Assembly: GCF_964340395.1 (NCBI RefSeq)
Contig: NC_135550.1
Span: forward strand, 15,140,408 to 15,204,407
Direction: 5' to 3'
Source: Glandiceps talaboti
Taxonomy: Eukaryota > Hemichordata > Enteropneusta > Spengelidae
Length of the DNA: 64,000 bases
Shown: piece after piece, positions 11,601 to 23,993 of the stretch
Position numbering within the stretch: the first letter of the stretch is position 1
How the letters are laid out: each line of letters begins with the position of its first letter
Program-made: the position numbers and the translations under genes
The notes under the pieces: model-generated
What the model saw: only the letters and a program-made list of their open reading frames with translations
The model's database searches: none
Told to the model about the DNA's origin: nothing

Positions 11601-12804
11601 CTACTGGCATGTGAGGAAATGATTTATATGTAACATTGGGTTCAGACACTGTAAGTTCTTCATGCTGTCAAATGAGAAAAGTTTGATTTATTGTGCAAAT
11701 CCTTGCAGGATTACACAATATTTTTTATTTCAAGGTAATATCGCATTGAGGCTGGGTAAAGTGTGGTCACTGAGTGTTTACAGCAGTGAGTACAGATTGT
11801 ATCCGTGCACTCATTGTGGTTTAAGGTGACAAAAATCCATGTCAAGTCTTTCATATGAACTACTTTGCAGGGTGTGTGTGTGTATATGTGTATGCCTATG
11901 CTCTGTGTGTGTGCGTGCGTGTGTGTGAGAGAATAATTGCTTTTGCAAATTAGCCAAACATATATTACATACCTCATTCAACCACACGGAAAAGTATATG
12001 ACTCGAGGTAAATAGCCATTCTGATCATACCTTTCCCAAGGAATAATGTTTTTTTCTTATCCTTAAAATAATCTGTGTGGAGTACTCAATTTACGATATC
12101 CCATAAGCGTGTGTAAAACAGTTCTTGAAAATCATTGAAATTGAGTGGTTTTGGTGGGTGGCATTTTTCACAGTCTCTTAAAAAGCAGCAAAATTGGAAG
12201 TCCTAGTAACATACTGACATAATACAGATAAGAGAAAAAAGAGGGGGAAGCTTGAAACCTCTTCAACTACCGAGTCATAAAATGATATAGCAACGGTATT
12301 AAAGAGAGAATAAACATTTACGATGTGAAAATTAAAATTAAAGAAAAGGAGTTTTAGATTGTGTCTCATAGGTAGATTACGATAACTAGTTGGATAGAGT
12401 CGTCACGTTTACCATATGGGCAAATTTATTAACAGTTGTGGTATACATATAAATACACGGCGATGAGGGACTGTCTCAAATCGTAAAATTCTACAGAAGC
12501 AAAGTCATTTGTGAAAGACGATTCCATTCACTCCAACTTGGGAGCTTCATTTAGTTCTACGTAAACTCCCCCCTCCCCCATGTATTTATTTTGCCACTTA
12601 AAACACCAAGGGTAATATAGTATTCACCAATTTTTTAAAAAAAATTTAAATTTCATTTGTGTGTATGGTCACTGAAAAGAAAGTAGAAAGCACATAAAAT
12701 AGGGAAAAAGTTGTCTTCGATGTAAGATTTTCATAATTTAATTTGTGCCAACTGCTGCAATCTGGTTTGCAATGACACTATATTGTACTATAAAAGTGTT
12801 CCTC

Positions 12805-13190
12805 TGTATTAAGGTAGAATGCAGCGTGGTGATAAATTTCACTGAAAATCAAATTTTTTCAAATTTTTCAAACATTAGTATTTGGAAGCTAGAAAAAGCT
12901 GTTCCTTTTGAAATAATACAAGAAATTTGGGTTCCAACGTCTTGTTTCAAAATTGATAATCAGTTATTTTCCCATAAAACTCTATGTATTTGGCGGCCAT
13001 ATTGGATTCTAAAACAGCTTAATTTTGGTAAAATGTTGACCTTTATTTTAAAAATTTGCATAGTAACCCACTTTTTTTATTCATTGATTTTAACTGGGAA
13101 TCAGTTGGTATTTTCTTGAACAAAGTAACGACAAAAGTTTTAACAGTTTATTTCTGAGGCACACTTTCTAGTAAACTGCAATGCATATCA
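12805..13190 (-). mobile_element. CCAATATGG-type dispersed element (reverse copy)
   Basis: Its reverse complement starts tgtgcctcagaaataaac, has the central aatccaatatggc block and ends gcattctaccttaa. It is shared with copies at 23185-23993, 38695-39050, 44640-45005 and 58128-58495. No long ORF is conserved. Length and paired ends suggest a non-autonomous element. Confidence 0.75.
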
Positions 13191-14686
13191 CCTCTTCCTT
13201 AAAAGTTGTGAGGGGATGCAGATTAATGAAAGACAATGACTGCTGCTTTCTGAGTCCATCCAACAATTTGAGAGACAGCCCTCTAAACAATAAAGTTGTA
13301 AAATAAAATCACCACTTTCCAGACTAAAAAAATGTAAATGTGAACTGCAAATCATGATACAGTTATCACTTACTTATTTGAGCTTCAAGAAAAATGTTTA
13401 CACTTTGTGACTTCAATTTCAGATTTCGATTTGTTGAAAATGGAAATGCTGTGCTAAGATCTTTGCAAACACATAAAAACATAATATCGGTGTTCATTGT
13501 CCCTGAATCGTGGGAAATATTTGCAAATACTTTGAAAAAAATGTCTGATCAAACATACAATTTTGTGGCTGCCCAGCCCTGATATCAAAATCAGGTTGAA
13601 AATTTTTAACCAAATTTGTCGTAAAACAGACAACTTGGTATGGTAACATCATTTTTACTGCAGTAGGGACTGGGTACAGTAGCTCAACCTTCTTGATACA
13701 ACCCGCTGAGGTGTGCAACTTGCTTAAAATTCAAAGCTGTATTTTTTGTACTCATTTATACTATTTAATATTCCCATTTCCAAAACTATTCGGAAAAATT
13801 CATATTTTTTTGGGTCTTAACCCTTTATCATAAAAAAGAGTTCATTTGTTTCATGCTCTTAACACTCAGTTACAAAGTTGAATATCTGACATCCTTATTC
13901 TTACTTTGGTTTGAAATTTAGTGCTTAATGGAAAGTAAAGTAAAGTAAGATGCAAGTCATTTTTTACTATCAAGGTACAAGTCATTACAACTCATAAAAC
14001 AGAAACTGATACATGAAAGAAAATCATTTCGCAAGGGAGAATTTAATGTGTCGTAACACACTACCATTTGACTTGCAGATCGAGTTTAAATTCATTTAAG
14101 TTTCTTTTTTTCTTAGAAAATAACTTTGAAATCCAACAATTGTGACTAAAGAAAGAGAGATACATTTTGTCAACAAAACATCAACCCCCTGTAGTACTAA
14201 TGTATGAATGGAGGAGTAGTAAAATGAGCTTTTTTTGTGTGTGTACGTATGTGGTACATACACACAAATATGATACATATGCAGAATTCATGGTAAAATT
14301 GCTACTTATCTTAAAGACTGATATAACATCATCAATTCTTCACTATTATTGTTTGCAACAAATGTAAATGCAATGCTGTAGCTTTGTTTAGAATCTGGAA
14401 AATATTTCCCAGTAATAATTGTTCTCACAACGCAGCTTGTCTCACATCATCGTTTTCCGTTCACCATCTTGGCGTTTTTTTTCTTCATGATTCTGTATAA
14501 ATCTTTGAATGTGAAAGTTTCCACAATTCATTGTTGTTGTTTTTTTCTTTCGTCTATCCTTGTGAGGCAGCAGAAGGCCGGTTTATGGTTGTGTTAGTTG
14601 TCATGGTTGTGATTTCCCATCTGTAAACAAAATGAGAATGATATTATTAAAATAACTTGTATAGACACAGCTGTATCTTCCACATA

Positions 14687-14688
<2 letters not shown>

Positions 14689-14753
<65 letters not shown>

Positions 14754-14826
14754 ATTTCATGCAGTGACCTATATAAAGAGATCCTGTAGCATTTCTATAC
14801 CAATAAATTAATAATAAGTTACAAGA

Positions 14827-14879
<53 letters not shown>

Positions 14880-14942
14880 TCCCTCCCTCCCTCCCTCTCG
14901 CTCGCTTGCTCGCTCGCTCCCTCCCTCCCTCCCTCCCTCCCA
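14689..14942. repeat. TG/AG, CT and CCCT microsatellite cluster
   Basis: (TG)n followed by (AG)n at 14689-14752, then (CT)n at 14831-14874, then (CCCT)n and (CTCG)n to 14942. About 80 bases of unique DNA separate the first two parts. Confidence 0.95.
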
Positions 14943-16059
14943 GAACACAAAGATAGACCTTAGCTAGAGATAGTATAGGCAGTGAATCTATGGATGTCTA
15001 CTATCACGCTGAAGTCTAGAATGCAGCAATATTTGTCTGTAATGAGTGTTTGACGCGCCACTGATTGTGTCCTGATCTCTTACTGTATGCCGACTCACAA
15101 GGAAACCTAGTTTATATAAGTTTGGCTTACAAAAAAAAAATTGTTTCATTAGAGGAGGGCACACTGCTTGGAACTCAAGTACAGCTAAAGATACCATTCT
15201 CCATTTTACTAGCTTGATGTCAACACCAGCGAACCCCAAGTTACATTTTTTGCCATAGTTTAATTTTGAAATTTGAAAAAAAAAATTCATACATTTATAA
15301 AGAAGGATTATTGCATTTGTTATTTTTTTTAAAATCAAAAATAAATTTGGAAGTTCAACAATAGTTTACACACAAAAAAATTCATTGAAAGTAGATTTTC
15401 AGTAGAAAAATACACGGTTAGATAAAAAGTAAAGAGCGGACTGTGTTTTGGGGGCTTGTATTACTGGATAAATAATACTGTTTTATCTGGGTTTTTATGT
15501 TAGACTGTTATTAAAATGTTGTTATTGTGGAAGACCTCTGATCAATGTGTTTATCATTAGACCATAAAATGTCCAGCTGCCTCTTCCAATTATTGAATTA
15601 CAGTCTATGTTCTATTCTCATTGCACAGCAGGTACAAGTCATTAAAACTAAACACAGTAAGGTGACCACTTCTAATTTTTTAGTATCTCATTTCAACATT
15701 TTTTTAAATTCAAAGGCTTTTTTGAGATAAAAGAAAATTGTCTGTCAGTCAGAACTATAGAAAATGTTGGCCCAGAACAAGAAACTGATCTCCAATGTAA
15801 TCCTTACTGTTGGGCATCACTGACAGATTACAGGAATTGAATTCCTGAGTCAAGTTAAATCATTACAAACCAGATGTAAACTGAATGTCTTCCGTAAGGG
15901 CAAAGTTTTGAGATTGTCGTTCCTACAGACAATCGTTGGAATACAACAGAACATATGTGATAAGTTATTTTTTCTCATAGATTGCTATTAGCTCATTGTT
16001 GTTAGTGATCTCCTGGCCAACCACAACATGTACTGTGACATTTGTTGAAAAATAAGCAC

Positions 16060-17150
16060 ATCGTCGTACCACTTTAGACAACATTTCCTGATGAGAAACT
16101 ATTTTTTCCTTTTTAGTGGCCTACAAAAATATGCCAACAATTTATTAAAACTAAAAGCTACATCAATAATTTTTTCAGGACAAGTGCGCTTTGGTATCGC
16201 AAATGCATGTATCAAATTATATTGAATTTGAAGTGTGCGTTCTTGAGATATAGCCTAATTACCGAAAACCATTAATTATGTAAATATCTCGTTAATATTC
16301 TTGGGATGTTTACCGAAACCTAATCAGTTCTTGTCACTACCCAACAGAACACATGCAATAAATTTCGTTTGAATTGAGCCAGTCGTGTTTTAGAAAATGG
16401 TGATAAAGTCGCACCACTTAAGACGACATTTCCTGACGAGAAACTATTTTTTTCTTTTTGTGGCCAATCGAAAATATGCCAATAACTTATTAAACCTAAA
16501 AGCTACATTAGTAATATTTTCAGGACAGGTGCGCTTTGGTATCGCAAATGTGTGTACCAAGTTATAATGAATTTGAAGCGTGCATTCTTGAGATAAAGCC
16601 TAATTACCGAAAATCATTAATTACGTTAATTGCTCATTAATATTTACGAGATTTTTACCAAAACCTAATCAAGTCTTGCCATTACCCTACGGAATACGTC
16701 TTCAGAATTTCGTTTGAATTGAGCAAGCCGTTATGGAGAAAACGATGACACAGATCCTTTAATGTTCATGACGATCGTGTGTACAATGTACCGAAAATAT
16801 GCCAATATCTTATTAAAACTAAAAGCTACATTAGTAATATTTTCAGGACAGGTGCATTTTGGTATCGCAAATGTGTGTACTAAGTTATAATGAATTTGAA
16901 GAGTGCATTCTTGAGATATAGCCTAATTACCGAAAATCATTAATTATGTAAATTTCTCATTAATATTCACGGGATTTTTACCAAAACCTAATCAAGTCTT
17001 GCCATTACCCTACGGAATACGTCTTCGAAATCTGGTTTGAATTGAGCAAGCCGTTATGGAGAAAACGATGACACAGACAGACAGACAGACACACAGACAG
17101 ACAGACACACAGCCTTCCACCCATAAACATATCTCTTTCTTACGGAAGAA
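16060..17150. repeat. ~350-bp repeat in three tandem copies with (GACA)n end
   Basis: Each unit carries ttattaaaactaaaagctac, tttcaggacaggtgcgcttt, attcttgagatatagcctaa and a tail cttgccattaccctac. The last copy ends in acacagacagacagacagac. Copies start near 16065, 16410 and 16785; the third is shorter. Non-coding. Confidence 0.85.
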
Positions 17151-17989
17151 AAAACGAGAAAAAGTACAAAAATGTATTATGTACTACTGTGTACTTGTTC
17201 ATGATGTTTTAAATTGGTAATCATATTTTTAACAGATCTGTATCTTAGAAATGACAATTAAAAGCCAGAAAAACTCTGTGAATCATTTGACTTTATTATA
17301 TAGATGGCTAATTTTCAATCCCCAGTCAGTGCCTCCACACTTCAAAACATGTATCAGGCCCAACATTTTCATGAATACAGTCCCCAAACTGCAACTATTT
17401 TCAAAAATACAGTGACAGATTTCTTTCCCTGTGTATTCATAACATCGTACGTATTCCAACATTAGGAGATAAAAAATCTGTAATACCTAGTACTCTCTAA
17501 AAATGGCAGTTTCATAGGGCACTCTGTGAGCTCTGTGAGTGTGTTACATGGTCAAAGTCATCTAGCATAATGAGCGAGCGTCATCTTAATCCGACCCCCT
17601 GTTTATATGCAGAGTAGGCCTTCAAAGGTTCCGAATTTTGGCTACAAAATGATCACTCTAACCCACAAATAAGCTTATGATGTTGCAATCTTACTATAAA
17701 CGAATAATCACTTGGGTTTTTTTTACTTTTTTTTTTTTTTTTTTTTAAATTTAAATTTTTTTTTTTTTTTTTTTTGGGGGGGGTTATTGTTGGTCAGATT
17801 CAAGAAATAATACAGTACCGTTCATGTCCTGAGAAATAGAAAACTACACATTTGTAGTGATACAATCTCAAAATAAAAAAATACTGCCAATGGCATTGTA
17901 GCACAACTGTACAGTTTTTTAACAATGTTTATCCATATGCTAGTCCATGCTAACAATAGGTGTTCATTTGCTGAATGACTATCCAGTTG

Positions 17990-18804
17990 CCTATCCAACC
18001 ATGTTGCTATCTTTGTGATATATGCGATCATTTGGCTGTTGCTATGGGCGTGGTCATGTTGCTAGGCAAATTTACATACATTTTTTGAATGTTTATTCAA
18101 TTGTCTATTAATCCCTGTTATCTTCGCAATATATGTGATCATTTGGCTGTTGCTATGGGCGTGGTCTTGTTGCTAGGCACATTTGCATACATTTTTTGAA
18201 TGTTTGTTCAATTGTCTATTAATCCCTGTTGTTATCTTTGTGAAATACACGGCCGTTTGGCTGTTGCTATGGGCATGGTCATGGTTGCTAGGGATATTTG
18301 CATACTTTTTTGAATGTTTACTCACTTGCCTACCAGATGATGTTGTTATTTGAGCAAAATATACTGCCTTTCTGTTTCACATTTTTATACCTAATTTGCA
18401 TATTACTAATGAGATAATTATATGCTTAATATTTCTTCATCTATACACCCACAGATGCATCCCTGTTAAATTTCAGCCCAATCTGCTGAGTACTTTTGGA
18501 ATTATAGGTTTTTGACCAAAAAGACACATTTTTAGCCCTAATCTGCATATTACCCGGGGAACCATCATGTCTTGAACAAATCTTAATTTACCCACATCTA
18601 AGAATGTCCCCATCAAATTTCATGCCAATCTGCCCTGTAGTTTTTGGAGTTTAAGTTTTGTGACCAAAAATCACATTTTTTGACCCAAAACCAACATCAC
18701 TGATGCAATCATTTTCATTTGAACAATTTTCCAACTAGACACCAGAAGTAACATGACCACCAAATATCAAATCAATCGGTCCAGCAGTTTTTTACTTCCA
18801 GTTG

Positions 18805-18883
<79 letters not shown>

Positions 18884-18975
18884 CCACATCCACACATACA
18901 GACAGACAGACAGACAGACAGACACTTTGCCATGCCTATAGCACTACTGAACCTTCAATTCAGTTGTGCTAACAA
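17990..18975. repeat. second full copy of the 3.2-kb dispersed repeat
   Basis: Three to four ~115-bp units (tttggctgttgctatggg...tttgcatacattttttgaat) precede the ttttgaccaaaaagacac blocks, as in 3240-4400. At the site of the short CACACA run of the other copy, this one has a long (AC)n followed by (AGAC)n at 18811-18925. Confidence 0.87.
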
Positions 18976-19299
18976 AAACAAACAAAAGTGAGTTGTAGCT
19001 CAGGTGTTTTCTATATTAATTTCGATATTAATACAGCGATAAATTCTGGGGAAGATTCTGCCATTGACAACTAAAACCTGTACAAGTAAGACATCACTTC
19101 TGATGACGATAATAAAGATTATTATCTCATGTCTTTTATGTGGTCAAATTTGACTTCAATGTATTCTATTTTATATAATGGGATTACTTTGAACATTACC
19201 TGAATTTGATGACAGAAGGATCTACTAATCTTTGATTAAATGGTTATATGAGAGATCAAATATGGAAATAATACCACAACTTAAAATTGACATCATATG

Positions 19300-19575
19300 G
19301 GTGGCTCTACCTTGGAAAGCATACGGCCATGCAGAATTTAAACTGTGTTGGATGTCTCTACCTTGGTAGGCATATAGCCATGCAGAATTTAAATTGTGTT
19401 GGATGTCTCTACCTTGGTAGGCATACAGCCATGCAGAATTTAAATTGTGTTGGATGTCTCTACCTTGATAGGCATATAGCCATGCAGAATTTAAATTGTG
19501 TTGGATGTCTCTACCTTGGTAGGCATACAGCCATGCAGAATTTAAATTGTGTTGGATGTCTCTACCTTGGTAAAC
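19300..19575 (+). repeat. 51-bp minisatellite, about 5.5 units
   Basis: The unit is catatagccatgcagaattt...ggatgtctctaccttggtag. Because 51 is a multiple of three and one frame has no stop, it yields a 113-codon ORF with a 17-residue repeat (HIAMQNLNCVGCLYLGR). There is no other sign of a gene. Confidence 0.93.
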
Positions 19576-19639
19576 TTACAACTAATTTTAAGCAGCCAAT
19601 GAGGTTACATGCTGTGAAATCAAAGTGAGGTCATGACCT

Positions 19640-19960
19640 TCAAAGTTAAACTATCTGCAACTGGAACATTTAAAACGAATATTATGTTAGGTGCAACTTA
19701 CATCATGTCACTAGTCAATAAACATATTTTTGCAACTCTATACACGATACATCAAATCAATTAGAATTTTGGGTCCACACCTAGAAATCAGCGCCCTCAA
19801 TGGCAATCACAATTTCAACCTGTTTCTGTACTGATTATGGATAATATCACCCACTGATTAAATCATTAACATGTACAATGGCTAATTATTGGTATTTTAA
19901 CAATTTTCAGTAATAAATTGTGGTTCATTTTCTAAATTGTTTTTTTTTTTGCCTCTGACT
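19640..19960. repeat. dispersed repeat with tgggtccacacct block
   Basis: Shares tgggtccacacctagaaatc, gccctcaatggcaatcacaa and a final attggtattttaacaatttt region with 40000-40290 and, more diverged, with 42720-42860. No ORF. Confidence 0.7.
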
Positions 19961-20740
19961 AAATTTTCATTTGTAAAATAGTACATTTGAGAGACTTTTT
20001 GACAGACCTTATTTTGGTGTAATGTTGGTGCATTTATGCAGACTGAACATGGAGACTAAAACTGTTAGCTAGCTATGACCTGCAATATTCACCTATACAC
20101 CCCCCTCTCCCTCCCTCTTCTATTAATCACTTTATCAATAGACTCTCTCTGCTGTCAAAAGATGATACAGCAATAGCTGCTGGCCACAAGACCATACGGA
20201 AAAATCAAATTTGAAACTTATAATAAAATTCATACCATTCAAAATTCCATTGATCACTAAAAAGAGAAACCATAAATTAGTCTCTACACCGTCTGTTTAA
20301 TATCTAAACTATGAACTAATTGCTCCGTTTTTGGACTACCTCTGAACAAACAGATTCATATCAGGGTACTTTTGGTAAATTTTAGCAGGTACGTCATTCA
20401 CTATTCATAGTAACATGTCTTTTAAAACGCGAGGGCATGGAAGAATATAAATAACACTTACTTTGCTCGATATCTGCCAGTAGAATTTTATTCAGCTTTA
20501 TCTCATAAATATTCCTTTTTCATTTGAAATGCTAATAGAATACTCTCGACTAGAGACCAAGTTTTAATTAAATTCATGTATTTGTTAGTAAATGTTAGTA
20601 TACCCTTTTAGATATGTTAGTATACTGTAATACTATATAAATTTAATACATAATACATACTTTAAAAGTAGTTGAATTTTGGCTTTTAAAAACAATGTGC
20701 ATTTTAATTGGTATATGGTATTCTAAAAGAGTAAAAGTAG

Positions 20741-20977
20741 TATGTATGTATGTATGTATGTATGTATGTATGTATGTATGTATGTATGTATGTATGTATG
20801 TATGTATGTATGTGTGTGTGTGTGTATGTATGTATATATGTATGTATGTAATGTATGTATGTATGTATGTATGTATGTATGTATGTATGTGTGTGTGTGT
20901 GCGTGTGTGTATGTATGTATGTATGTATGTATGTATGTATGTACACACCTACACAATGCACACCTACACACACACCT

Positions 20978-21009
<32 letters not shown>

Positions 21010-21030
21010 ACATACACATACATACATACG
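20741..21030. repeat. (TATG)n tetranucleotide array passing into (AC)n
   Basis: Long TATG runs broken by GT-rich patches, then CACACC and AC repeats. Produces several artefactual ORFs on both strands. Confidence 0.95.
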
Positions 21031-21204
21031 GATGAACTGATTTATTATTGCAGTAGCACAGATCAGCATTTCATCTAGACTATTTGTTACAGAGGTGGAA
21101 AACAGTATGAATGACTTTACCTGATATCATGAGGCAAACAGGAGATATCTAACTTGTATGCTATAACTGCTAGCTTGCATAACATCTTTAGACTGGGTGC
21201 TGGA

Positions 21205-21440
21205 ATACAAATAAGACAAACGTTACCATTGGTGGACACTTTATGTAAATTATACATCCTGTGAATACAATAAGACAAACGTTAACATTGGTGGACACTT
21301 TATGTAAATTATACAGCCTGTGAATACAATAAAACAAAGGTTACCATTGGTGGAAATTTTATTGAAATTATACAGCCTGTGAATATAATACAACAGAGGT
21401 TACCATTGGTGGACACTTTATGTAAATTATGTACCTTGTG
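21205..21440. repeat. ~61-bp minisatellite, four units
   Basis: Units gaatacaataagacaaacgt...ggtggacactttatgtaaat repeat four times, the last degenerate. It precedes the 37-bp array, and both share the phrase accattggtg / atcattggtg, so they may derive from a common seed. Confidence 0.85.
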
Positions 21441-21699
21441 GAGACATAGGTTATCATTGGCAAGGACTTGGCATAAATGAGATTCTAAGAAAGATTATGA
21501 ACCCTGTATCTGACTTGCATCTTTATAAAATATATAGGGTTATAAAGTACACGATGAGTGGAAAGTTTGTTTCAGATAAGACAAGGGTTATAATTGGTGC
21601 AATTTGACTCATAAGACAAGTGCAATTATTGACCAGGTGCACTCTGACTTAAATGCAACAAGCGCAATCACCAGTGCACTTGACTCTTAAAAGAAATTT

Positions 21700-22740
21700 T
21701 ACCATGGTGTATTCTGACCCAAATACAACAAACACTATCATTGGTGCAATCTGACTCAAATACAACAAGGGCTATCATTGGTGCAATCTGACTCAAATAC
21801 AACAAGGGCTATCATTGGTGCAATCTGACTCAAATACAACAAGGGCTATCATTGGTGCAATCTGACTCAAATACAACAAGGGCTATCATTGGTGCAATCT
21901 GACTCAAATACAACAAGGGCTATCATTGGTGCAATCTGACTCAAATACAACAAGGGCTATCATTGGTGCAATCTGACTCAAATACAACAAGGGCTATCAT
22001 TGGTGCAATCTGACTCAAATACAACAAGGGCTATCATTGTTGACTCTGAATCAAATGCAACAAGGGATCTCATTGGTACACTCTGACTCAAATACATGTA
22101 CAACAAGGGCTATCATTAGAGAGGTTTAGATGCGTGTATTTACATGTGTTCTACATGTATACGTGTAGCGCTATAGTCACGTGATTCAAAGCAACTCAGG
22201 CGTTCTGTATCAAACGACGCTACGTCAAAATGATGGTCTACACGTAACTGTAAATGCTTTTTTGTCATTTTCTTCTATTAAAAGTCATATTTTTTATATC
22301 AAAGTTCGGAAGCATAACTTTAAACTAATTGTTTGGTTTTTGGTTTCGGTAGTTGCAGGAAAAATGGCAAAAATACAGACAGATTTAGAAAACAAAGACA
22401 TGTGTCTGGCCCTCTGGACAGAAGATGTCAACGCACGCGTTCACATTACACTGTTTTTCACGTTTGTGTTTAGAACGCATAACTAAACACAATTGTGTAC
22501 GTGTCATTACTTGTACGCCTGCACGATAATGCTCCCGTAGGGGTACGCATTCGAACATGTATCTAAACCTCTCTATTGTTCACTCTGACCCAACCACAGC
22601 AAGGGCTATCATTGTTCACTCTGACTCAAATACAACAAGGGCTATCATTGGAGCACAGTGACCCAACCATAGCAAGGGCTATCATTGGTACACTCTGTTT
22701 AAAATACAACAAGGGCTATCATTGGTGCACTGCAACTCAT
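21700..22740. repeat. 37-bp minisatellite split by a transposon
   Basis: Units atcattggtgcaatctgact...caacaagggct run from about 21700 to 22114, eight of them nearly identical, and resume from 22578 to about 22735 with more diverged units. The interruption is the TIR element at 22118-22574. Confidence 0.92.
22118..22574. mobile_element. 457-bp TIR element inserted in the 37-bp array
   Basis: The ends are inverted: agagaggtttagatgcgtg at the left, and the complement of agagaggtttagatacatg at the right. The bases att flank both sides, consistent with a 3-bp target duplication. It is rich in ACG/CGT words unlike its surroundings. A 101-codon ORF (22181-22486) inside has no recognisable motif, so I regard the element as non-autonomous. 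Confidence 0.85.
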
Positions 22741-23184
22741 ACAGTACGATACAGGTATTGTAGATGCAGGTGGTATCCTGAGATTCAAACAGGAAATGAC
22801 AACTCTCCCAGACAATCTGTTAAAGTGTGGCATGCCTGACTTGTTGGATTGGATTTGTCTTTATCAGCAGTCTTTATCAGAAGGTCATACACTTCGGAGT
22901 TACTCAAATTCCCAAGGGTTTCCAGCAGTATTTGATTCATTTTCCTGGCACTGTGATTGTCAATGAATGTTTATACTTGTAGGGAATATTTTGTAAAATG
23001 TCTCACCAACTGAATTTATCGCATTTGAAAAGTTTTCTTTTAATGAAGTGACAACTTTCTACTTGATTATTTGTCTAAATTCCTGTGATTTTACACAATT
23101 TTCAAAGAGAATAGAGTTTTGAAATTGAAAGAGTTTAAACGAGACAATTTATAGTCACAAACTGTTGTAAAAAGTGCACTTGAA

Positions 23185-23993
23185 AGTAGTGTGTGCCTCA
23201 GAAATAAAATCTTGCAACTTTGTTCCAGAAAACCCATTCTCAGTCCATTCAAACAAAGAACAAAACTTAGGACTCACCAAAATTGGCCAATTAATATTTG
23301 AAATGGAGGTCGTAATGATATTTAAAATTGAACCATTTTTTTGATTAAATCCAATATGGCCACCAACGGTGACGGATCAACTCGTCCCAATTTCAACTCG
23401 TCCCATATCAACTCGTCCCACTCAACTCGTCCAATTTTCAACTCGCCCCAATTTCAACTCACCCCATTTTCAACTCGCCCCAACTCTTTACAATATAATT
23501 TCCCTGTGCATATATGAAATCGAAGAAAGTAGTACTCAGTTTAGAGGGTCTGTGCAAGTGGTCCATAACACTTTCTGCTACGAAATGTTACATTTGCTAC
23601 GCTTCAACTGGCTACGTAAGTAAAATCATGTAAATTTTCGGTCCCCGTACTTCGAGTCCATGTATTGTTTAGATTTATAAACATTGACTAGTGTTGTTGG
23701 GGCGAGTTGAAAATGGGACGCGTTAAAAATGGGGCGAGTTGAAAATGGGGCTAGTTGAAATTGGGGCGAGTTGAAATGGGACGAGCTGAAATTGGGACGA
23801 AGTGAATTGCAATCGCCACCAACTACTGTGTTACATGTTATCGCTGTGGCAACATAAAAGATTGTTGAATGAAAACAAGATGGTGAACCCTACATTTTTT
23901 TTTATTATTTCAAAAGGACCAAGAACAAGCTTTCATATGGCAAAGTTTGGAGATTTTTTGGTAAATTGTCCCTGAGGTGGATTCTACCTTAAG
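23185..23993 (+). mobile_element. CCAATATGG-type element interrupted by a hairpin element
   Basis: Begins gtgcctcagaaataaaatc and ends ggattctaccttaa like the other copies. It is split after ccaatatggccaccaac by the insertion at 23369-23814. Removing the insertion and one copy of the 9-bp duplication restores a normal length. Confidence 0.8.
23369..23814. mobile_element. hairpin element with tandem-repeat arms and 9-bp TSD
   Basis: Flanked by exact gccaccaac at 23360-23368 and 23815-23823. The left arm is a degenerate tandem of caactcgtcccaattt. The right arm is the same motif reverse-complemented (gggcgagttgaaaatgg). A unique middle of about 220 bp separates them. No transposase is visible. 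The family is unknown to me. Confidence 0.85.

Noticed and set aside
14554-14620. Minus frame WEITTMTTNTTINRPSAASQG ending in TAG after a tttacag acceptor
   Set aside because: Enters at phase 2, while the chain is at phase 0 here; threonine/asparagine-rich composition is weakly coding.
15000-15338. 116-codon minus ORF
   Set aside because: Low-complexity start, no splice sites of quality, no recognisable motif; likely chance in AT-rich DNA.
17304-17465. 54-codon plus ORF MANFQSPVSASTLQNMYQAQ...
   Set aside because: Only a start codon after tatatag; no partner exon, donor or recognisable domain.
19287-19628. 113-codon ORF with 17-residue repeats
   Set aside because: The period is a 51-bp minisatellite; no start context, splice sites or non-repeat coding sequence support a protein.
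20643-21078. Seven overlapping ORFs of 60-130 codons
   Set aside because: All are translations of TATG and AC repeats, without stops by composition.
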